Below, one piece after another: positions 12,059 through 16,526 of a stretch of 16,526 nucleotides of DNA. Position 1 is the stretch's first letter. Each line of letters starts with the position of its first letter. The position numbers were made by a program, and so were the translations under genes. The stretch spans positions 1 to 16,526 of the forward strand of contig JAKOWQ010000294.1 of assembly GCA_029781465.1 (NCBI GenBank). The letters are read 5' to 3'. The stretch comes from Pseudomonadota bacterium. Its GTDB lineage: Bacteria; Pseudomonadota; Alphaproteobacteria; Sphingomonadales; Sphingomonadaceae. Below the pieces are notes generated by a model. The model was not told the DNA's origin, did not search any database, and saw nothing but the letters and a program-made list of their open reading frames with translations.

Positions 12059-13219
12059 TTGAAACGCACCATATTTCCGTTGTTGCTCGCGCTCGGCATG
12101 CCGCTGGGGGCGGCTGGCTCAGCGCCGCAATGCAAGCCGGTGCCCGCGGCCGTGTTCGATGTGCCGGTGGTCTTGCTGGTCGATCTTTCGGCTGGGCAGA
12201 CGCTCTACGCCCACGAGGCCGAACGCCGCCTGCTTCCCGCCTCGATCGCCAAGGCGATGAGCGCGCTGGTAGCCTTCGATCTGATCGCAGCGGGAAAGCT
12301 GTCGGAAGATGCTCCGATCACTGTGCGCCCCGAAACCGCCGCACGCTGGGCGGGAAAGGGCACCACGCTTTCGCTTCGCCCCGGCGAGCAGGTGCTGGTG
12401 CGCGATCTGCTGATGGGGCTGACCACGGTTTCGGCCAACGATGCGGCGGTGGCGCTGGCCGAGGGCGCGCTGGGATCGCATGAGGCATGGGTCACGGCGA
12501 TGAACGCCCGCGCGCAGCGCCTGAGCATGAACGGCAGCCACTTCGCCACCGCCAACGGCTTTCCCGATGGCGGCAAGACCTATGTCAACGCGCGCGATCT
12601 GGTGCGCCTGGCCCAGGCGCTGATCACCGATCATCCCGCACTCTATCGCCGCTACATCGGCCGCAAGAGCATGGTCTGGCGCGGAACGGAGCTGTTCAGC
12701 CACGATCCCTTCGCCGGGGGCGCGCTGGCGGGGGCCGACGGGATCAAGACCGGGCACACCTATGAGGCGGGCTTCAACTTCCTCGGCGCGGTCGAGCGCG
12801 ATGGACGGCGGCTTGTGCTGGTGATCGGCGGTGCGCAGAACGAGGATCTGCGCGCCAAGGCCGCAACCGGGCTTGCCGAGTGGGGCTATTCCGCCTGGGA
12901 TAGCAGGTCCTTTCTGGGTTCGGGGCAGCGGATCGGCAGCGCCAGAGTGCAGAACGGTGACCGGCGCCGTGTGGCGCTTGCCGTGCCGCGTCGCTTCACC
13001 CTGGCGGTGCCCAAAGGGTTCGACGCCAAAGTCAGTGCCGGGGTGGTCTATCGCGGGCCGCTGCGGGCGCCGGTTGCCAGGGGCGCGCAGGTAGCCGGGC
13101 TTGAAGTCACCATTGAGGGACAACCAGTGCATTACCTTCCGCTGGTGGCCGCCGAAGCTGTGAACAGGGCGGGACCAATCGACAGGATCGTCAATGGGCT
13201 GCTAGGGCTGGTTTCATGA
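12059..13219 (+). CDS. dacC: D-alanyl-D-alanine carboxypeptidase (PBP5/6-type, peptidase S11)
   Basis: Low-molecular-weight penicillin-binding protein that removes the terminal D-Ala from peptidoglycan stem peptides in the periplasm. The 386-residue product begins with a signal peptide (MKRTIFPLLLALGMPLGAAG, cut near SA-PQ) and has the three active-site motifs in order: S62-x-x-K65 (PASIAKAMS, nucleophile Ser62), S125-A-N127, and K230-T-G232 (DGIKTGHT). FATANGFPDGG and TYVNARDLVRLA are typical of S11 peptidases. A C-terminal beta-domain (PBP5_C) follows, and the last residues (RIVNGLLGLV) could form the weak amphipathic membrane anchor known for PBP5. TTG 12059 is the start. The gene symbol within the dac group is uncertain. 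Its stop overlaps the tmk start as ATGA. Confidence 0.9.
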   Translation: MKRTIFPLLLALGMPLGAAGSAPQCKPVPAAVFDVPVVLLVDLSAGQTLYAHEAERRLLPASIAKAMSALVAFDLIAAGKLSEDAPITVRPETAARWAGKGTTLSLRPGEQVLVRDLLMGLTTVSANDAAVALAEGALGSHEAWVTAMNARAQRLSMNGSHFATANGFPDGGKTYVNARDLVRLAQALITDHPALYRRYIGRKSMVWRGTELFSHDPFAGGALAGADGIKTGHTYEAGFNFLGAVERDGRRLVLVIGGAQNEDLRAKAATGLAEWGYSAWDSRSFLGSGQRIGSARVQNGDRRRVALAVPRRFTLAVPKGFDAKVSAGVVYRGPLRAPVARGAQVAGLEVTIEGQPVHYLPLVAAEAVNRAGPIDRIVNGLLGLVS

Positions 13220-13851
13220 AACGCGGCAGGTTCATTGCGTTCGAGGGCGGCGAAGGGGCCGGCAAATCGACCCAGGCGCGGATGCTGGCTGCTGCTCTCG
13301 AAGCGCGGGGGATCGCCTGTGTCGTCACGCGTGAGCCCGGTGGCACGCCGGGAGCCGAAGCGATTCGCCAACTGCTGCTCGGGCTGGATGGTGAAGGGTG
13401 GCACCCCCGGGCCGAGGCGCTGCTGTTCGCCGCTGCCCGCTCGGATCATGTCGAACGCCTGATTCGACCGGCGCTTCAGGCTGGGAAATGGGTGATCTGC
13501 GATCGCTTTGTCGATTCGAGCCGGGCCTATCAGGGCGGGGCGGGGGGATTGTCCGATGCCGACGTGCTGGCGCTGCACCGCGTCGGCAGCGAGGGGCTGC
13601 TGCCCGATCTAACCTTGCTGGTCGAGGTTTCGCCCGAGACCGCGACACGCCGCACCCGTGCGCGCGACGGCGAGGATGCCGACCGGATCGGCGGGCGCGA
13701 TGCGGCCTACCATGCGCGGGTCGCGGCAGCTTTCGCGCGGTTTGCCGATGCCGAACCGGTACGGTTTGCCCGGATCGATGGCAATCGCGATGCCGCGGCG
13801 GTGCACCGCGCTGTCCTGGCCGCGCTCGACGCCTTTGGACATCCTTTATGA
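13216..13851 (+). CDS. tmk: Thymidylate kinase
   Basis: Phosphorylates dTMP to dTDP with ATP, the committed step to dTTP. The 211-residue protein has the P-loop GGEGAGKST (residues 11-19), TREPGGTPGAE (38-48) for dTMP binding, DRFVDSSRAYQGG from D96-R97, and a lid region TRRTRARDGEDADRIGGRD. No Arg stands in the variable position of the P-loop while the lid is rich in Arg, as in the type II (E. coli-like) enzymes. Translationally coupled on both sides by ATGA overlaps with dac and holB. Confidence 0.95.
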   Translation: MKRGRFIAFEGGEGAGKSTQARMLAAALEARGIACVVTREPGGTPGAEAIRQLLLGLDGEGWHPRAEALLFAAARSDHVERLIRPALQAGKWVICDRFVDSSRAYQGGAGGLSDADVLALHRVGSEGLLPDLTLLVEVSPETATRRTRARDGEDADRIGGRDAAYHARVAAAFARFADAEPVRFARIDGNRDAAAVHRAVLAALDAFGHPL

Positions 13852-14813
13852 GGCATTTGTCCGGCCATGACGAGGCCTGGCGCGAATGGCGCGCCGCGCT
13901 TGGCTCGGAGCGGATGCACCACGCCTGGATTCTCGCCGGGCTCAAGGGCATCGGCAAGGGGCTCTTTGCCCGCGCCGCGGCGGCCGAACTGGTGCGCGAG
14001 CCCGGTATTGCGCAGCCCGATCCCCAGGCCCACCCCGATATCCTGATGCTCGATCACCTTCCCGCCAACGAGGCCGAGGAAGAAAAAAGGGCCGAGGGAA
14101 AGCCGTTCGCGGTCAAACGCAATATCACCATCGATCAGGTCCGGCGGATGCAATCGCGGCTTACCACCCGGCCGACGCTGGGCAGCCGCCGCGCCGTGAT
14201 TATCGATCCGGCCGACGATCTGGAAAAGAACGCGGTCAACGCCCTGCTCAAAAGCCTCGAGGAACCGCCGGCCGGGACCTACTTCCTGCTCGTCTCGCAT
14301 CGCCCCGGACGGCTGCTGCCAACTATCCGTTCGCGCTGCCGGGTCCTGCGGTTCGCCGCGCTGGACACCCCCGAGGTTGAACGGATTCTGCGGGAGGAGG
14401 CGCCACAGGCTGACGAGCCTACGCGCGCCGCCGCGATCGCCGCCGCCGAGGGTTCGCCTGGCGCGGCGCTCGACTTTGTCGAGCAGGACCTGGGCCGGCT
14501 GCATCAGGCGATGCAGCGCCTGATGCGGGACGGCGATGAGCATTTCGCGCTGCGCGGCGCGCTGACCGCGGAAATCGGTGCACGCCCCTCGCGCGAGCGC
14601 CAGCTTGCCACGCTTGATCTGGCACGGGCGGTGATCGCCTCCGAACTGGGCTGCGGTCCACGCGAGCGCCAGCAACGCGTGATCGCGGTGCATGACGAAT
14701 TGGTGCGGCTGGCGGCGCAAATGCCCAGCTACAACTTCGATCCCGGCCTGCTGGCGATTGAAATCGGAGCCTTGCTGGCCTCGCTCGCCATGCCTAGAGA
14801 GGCGGCTCACTGA
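13848..14813 (+). CDS. holB: DNA polymerase III subunit delta'
   Basis: Clamp-loader subunit that, with delta and gamma/tau, opens the beta clamp on DNA. ATG 13848 overlaps the tmk stop (ATGA). The 321-residue protein opens HDEAWREWRAAL, then MHHAWILAGLKGIGKGLFA where the Walker A is degenerate (GLKGIGKG at 31-38, Gly in place of the Thr/Ser after Lys), fitting a subunit that does not hydrolyse ATP. Next come DQVRRMQSRLTTRPTLGSRR, KNAVNALLKSLEEPPAGTYF and the SRC motif TIRSRCRVLRF (contacts the neighbouring ATPase). No four-Cys zinc module is evident. The tmk-holB pairing is widespread in bacteria and supports the call. Confidence 0.93.
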   Translation: MRHLSGHDEAWREWRAALGSERMHHAWILAGLKGIGKGLFARAAAAELVREPGIAQPDPQAHPDILMLDHLPANEAEEEKRAEGKPFAVKRNITIDQVRRMQSRLTTRPTLGSRRAVIIDPADDLEKNAVNALLKSLEEPPAGTYFLLVSHRPGRLLPTIRSRCRVLRFAALDTPEVERILREEAPQADEPTRAAAIAAAEGSPGAALDFVEQDLGRLHQAMQRLMRDGDEHFALRGALTAEIGARPSRERQLATLDLARAVIASELGCGPRERQQRVIAVHDELVRLAAQMPSYNFDPGLLAIEIGALLASLAMPREAAH

Positions 14814-14837
14814 TCTGGCAGAAAGCACGACCCGGCG

Positions 14838-16400
14838 ATGGCCGAACCATTCTATATCACCACCGCGATTTCCTATCCCAACGGACGCCCGCATATCGGC
14901 CACGCCTACGAGGCGATCGCCGCCGACGTGATTGCGCGCTTTCAGCGGCAGATGGGGCGCGACGTGCGTTTCCAGACCGGAACCGATGAACACGGGCTCA
15001 AGATGGCCCAGAAGGCGCGCGAGCTGGGGATCGAACCGGCCCATCTTGCTTCAGAGATGTCGCAATATTTCATTGATATGTGCGATAAATTGAATGTATC
15101 TTACGATGTATTTCTGCGCACCACCGAACCGCGCCACCACGCTTCCGTGCAAGAGCTGTGGCGGCGGATGGAGGCCAACGGGGATCTATACCTCGACCGC
15201 TACGAGGGCTGGTACTCCGTCCGCGACGAAGCCTATTACGATGAAAGCGAGCTGATCGAAGGGGAGGGGGGCGAAAGGCTTTCCCCGCAAGGCACCCCGG
15301 TTGAATGGACAGTGGAGGAAAGTTGGTTCTTCCGGCTCTCGGCCTACCAACAGCAATTGCTCGATCTGCTCGAGACGCCCGGTTTTCTCCGTCCGGAAAG
15401 CCGCCGCAACGAGATGGTGGCCTTCGTCAAGGCGGGGCTGCGCGACCTTTCGGTCTCGCGGACCAGCTTCGATTGGGGGATCAAGGTTCCCGGCAGCGAA
15501 AACCACGTGATGTACGTGTGGGTCGATGCCTTGACCAACTATCTGACCGGCCTTGGCTTTCCGGATGAAGGCGGCGATTTCGCCAAGTGGTGGCCAGCCA
15601 ATCTGCACCTGATCGGCAAGGACATCACCCGCTTCCACACGATCTACTGGCCCGCCTTCCTGATGAGCGCGGGTCTGGCCGTGCCGCAGCAGGTGTTCAG
15701 CCACGGTTTTCTGCTCAACCGCGGGCAAAAGGAATCCAAATCGCTCGGCAACGTCACCGATCCGGTCGAGCTGGCCGAGCGCTTCGGGGTCGATGCGCTG
15801 CGCTATTTCCTGCTGCGCGAGGTCGCCTTCGGGCAAGACGGATCGTGGTCGGCAGAGGCGATCGTGACGCGCTGCAACGCCGAGCTCGCGAACAGTTTCG
15901 GCAATCTGGCCCAGCGCGTTCTGTCGATGATCTTCAAGAACCTCGATGGGGCGATTTCGGCGGAATACAGCCCCTCCGACGCCGACATCGCGCTGGAAAA
16001 CACCGTTCTCGATGCTTGCCGCAATCTGCTGCCGCGCGAATTTGCAGCGCTGAATTTCTCCGAGGGACTCAACGAATGGATGCGGGCGGTGTTTGCCTGC
16101 AACCAGTACGTCGATGAGCAGGCTCCCTGGACCCTGCGCAAGACCGATCCAGCACGGATGAAGGTGGTGCTGATGACGCTGCTGCGCTGCGTGCGTGCCC
16201 TTGCGATAGCGGTGCGCCCGGTGGTTCCCGTTTCGGCCGACGCGCTGCTGGACCAGATGGGAATTGAGACCGACGCCAGAGATTTCGCGGCATTGAACGA
16301 CAGCGACTGGTTCCACCGGCTTGCCGCCTCCGGCTTCACCCTGGCGCAGCCGGTCGGCGTGTTCCCGCGGCTCGAACTTCCTGCGGAAGATGCGGCCTGA
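14838..16400 (+). CDS. metG: Methionyl-tRNA synthetase
   Basis: Class Ia enzyme that charges initiator and elongator tRNA-Met with methionine. The 520-residue protein carries the ATP-binding H19-I-G-H22 motif in PNGRPHIGHAYE, TGTDEHG, a connective peptide without any Cys pair (so no zinc knuckle), DFSWDI-like FDWGIKVPG, YVWVDALTNY, and the second signature as K298-E-S-K-S302 (GQKESKSLGNV), a departure from KMSKS. The anticodon-binding helical domain follows; the C-terminal tRNA-binding EMAP-like domain of longer MetRS proteins is absent. ATG 14838 lies 24 nt after the holB stop with a weak AGAAAG (14820-14825). Codons for residues 74-92 form an AT-rich, rare-codon patch. The stop overlaps the tatD start as TGATG. 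Confidence 0.95.
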   Translation: MAEPFYITTAISYPNGRPHIGHAYEAIAADVIARFQRQMGRDVRFQTGTDEHGLKMAQKARELGIEPAHLASEMSQYFIDMCDKLNVSYDVFLRTTEPRHHASVQELWRRMEANGDLYLDRYEGWYSVRDEAYYDESELIEGEGGERLSPQGTPVEWTVEESWFFRLSAYQQQLLDLLETPGFLRPESRRNEMVAFVKAGLRDLSVSRTSFDWGIKVPGSENHVMYVWVDALTNYLTGLGFPDEGGDFAKWWPANLHLIGKDITRFHTIYWPAFLMSAGLAVPQQVFSHGFLLNRGQKESKSLGNVTDPVELAERFGVDALRYFLLREVAFGQDGSWSAEAIVTRCNAELANSFGNLAQRVLSMIFKNLDGAISAEYSPSDADIALENTVLDACRNLLPREFAALNFSEGLNEWMRAVFACNQYVDEQAPWTLRKTDPARMKVVLMTLLRCVRALAIAVRPVVPVSADALLDQMGIETDARDFAALNDSDWFHRLAASGFTLAQPVGVFPRLELPAEDAA

Positions 16401-16526
16401 TGCTGATCGATTCGCACTGCCACCTCGAATACAAGGGCCTGGTTGAGGACCAGCAGGGCGTACTGGCGCGCGCGCGCGCCGCCGGAGTAGGGGGCTTCCT
16501 TTCGATCTCCACCCGCCAGCGCGAAT
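16400..16526 (+). CDS. tatD: TatD-family metal-dependent hydrolase, N-terminal part (runs off window)
   Basis: TatD proteins are TIM-barrel, divalent-metal deoxyribonucleases/phosphodiesterases. Only 42 codons are present: MLIDSHCHLEYKGL with the metal-binding H-x-H (SHCHLEY), then ARARAAGVGGFLSISTRQRE, the usual second strand of the family. ATG 16400 overlaps the metG stop by one base (TGATG). The order metG-tatD is common in alphaproteobacteria and many other bacteria, usually followed by a metallo-beta-lactamase fold hydrolase (outside the window). Confidence 0.88.
   Translation, partial: MLIDSHCHLEYKGLVEDQQGVLARARAAGVGGFLSISTRQRE

Noticed and set aside
13938..13971. Degenerate Walker A in delta' as a loss of function
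   Set aside because: Delta' subunits are known not to hydrolyse ATP, so the missing Thr/Ser is expected.
16466..16479. Fourteen-nt alternating GC run, possible Z-DNA
   Set aside because: It encodes Ala-Arg repeats in tatD and is expected in a high-GC genome; no other signal nearby.

Overview
The window reads as a stretch of core chromosome from a high-GC alphaproteobacterium, most probably of the order Sphingomonadales (Novosphingobium/Erythrobacter-like). The grounds are overall GC bias in third codon positions, the order pdhC - small hotdog protein - lpdA, the cluster lytic transglycosylase - RlpA-like lipoprotein - D,D-carboxypeptidase - tmk - holB - metG - tatD, and an archaeal/eukaryotic-type prolyl-tRNA synthetase. 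The species assignment is inference from remembered family and synteny patterns; no search was run.

Layout. Positions 1-2915 (+): the 3' part of alanine racemase, the PHA-responsive repressor phaR with a strong Shine-Dalgarno site, and proS from a GTG start. Positions 2925-3375: a small cassette carrying a GxxExxY-family, PD-(D/E)xK-like protein, bounded by 28-nt inverted arms each made of three CTTCGCGT-type octamers; its reading frame runs through the right arm and overlaps the start of rnr. Positions 3393-5648 (+): RNase R, whose stop codon shares a CTAG with the stop of the convergent universal stress protein gene (5645-6097, -). Positions 6098-6222 are a divergent promoter region rich in short palindromes. 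Positions 6223-9258 (+): pyruvate dehydrogenase E2, a YciA-like hotdog protein that lacks the expected catalytic Asp, and E3 (lpdA). Positions 9262-9277 are a hairpin between convergent lpdA and a PilZ-domain gene (9268-9597, -). Then come a possible small ORF, a complete tRNA-Ser(UGA) with encoded CCA (9837-9926, -), and a degraded tandem copy of that tRNA's 5' half and leader (to about 10053).

Positions 10118-16526 (+) hold a tightly packed, probably co-transcribed row: a secreted MltB-type lytic transglycosylase, an RlpA-like lipoprotein with SPOR domain, a D-alanyl-D-alanine carboxypeptidase, thymidylate kinase, DNA polymerase III delta', methionyl-tRNA synthetase, and the start of a TatD-family hydrolase. 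Most junctions there overlap (ATGA or TGATG), which couples peptidoglycan remodelling enzymes with DNA replication and translation functions.

Most of the window is ordinary housekeeping sequence. The most unusual item is the GxxExxY cassette with its octamer inverted repeats inserted between proS and rnr. Secondary points are the tRNA-Ser remnant with a 26-nt interruption at the anticodon position, two enzyme-family members missing catalytic acids (the YciA-like and RlpA-like proteins), and a 50-nt AT-rich, rare-codon island inside metG.
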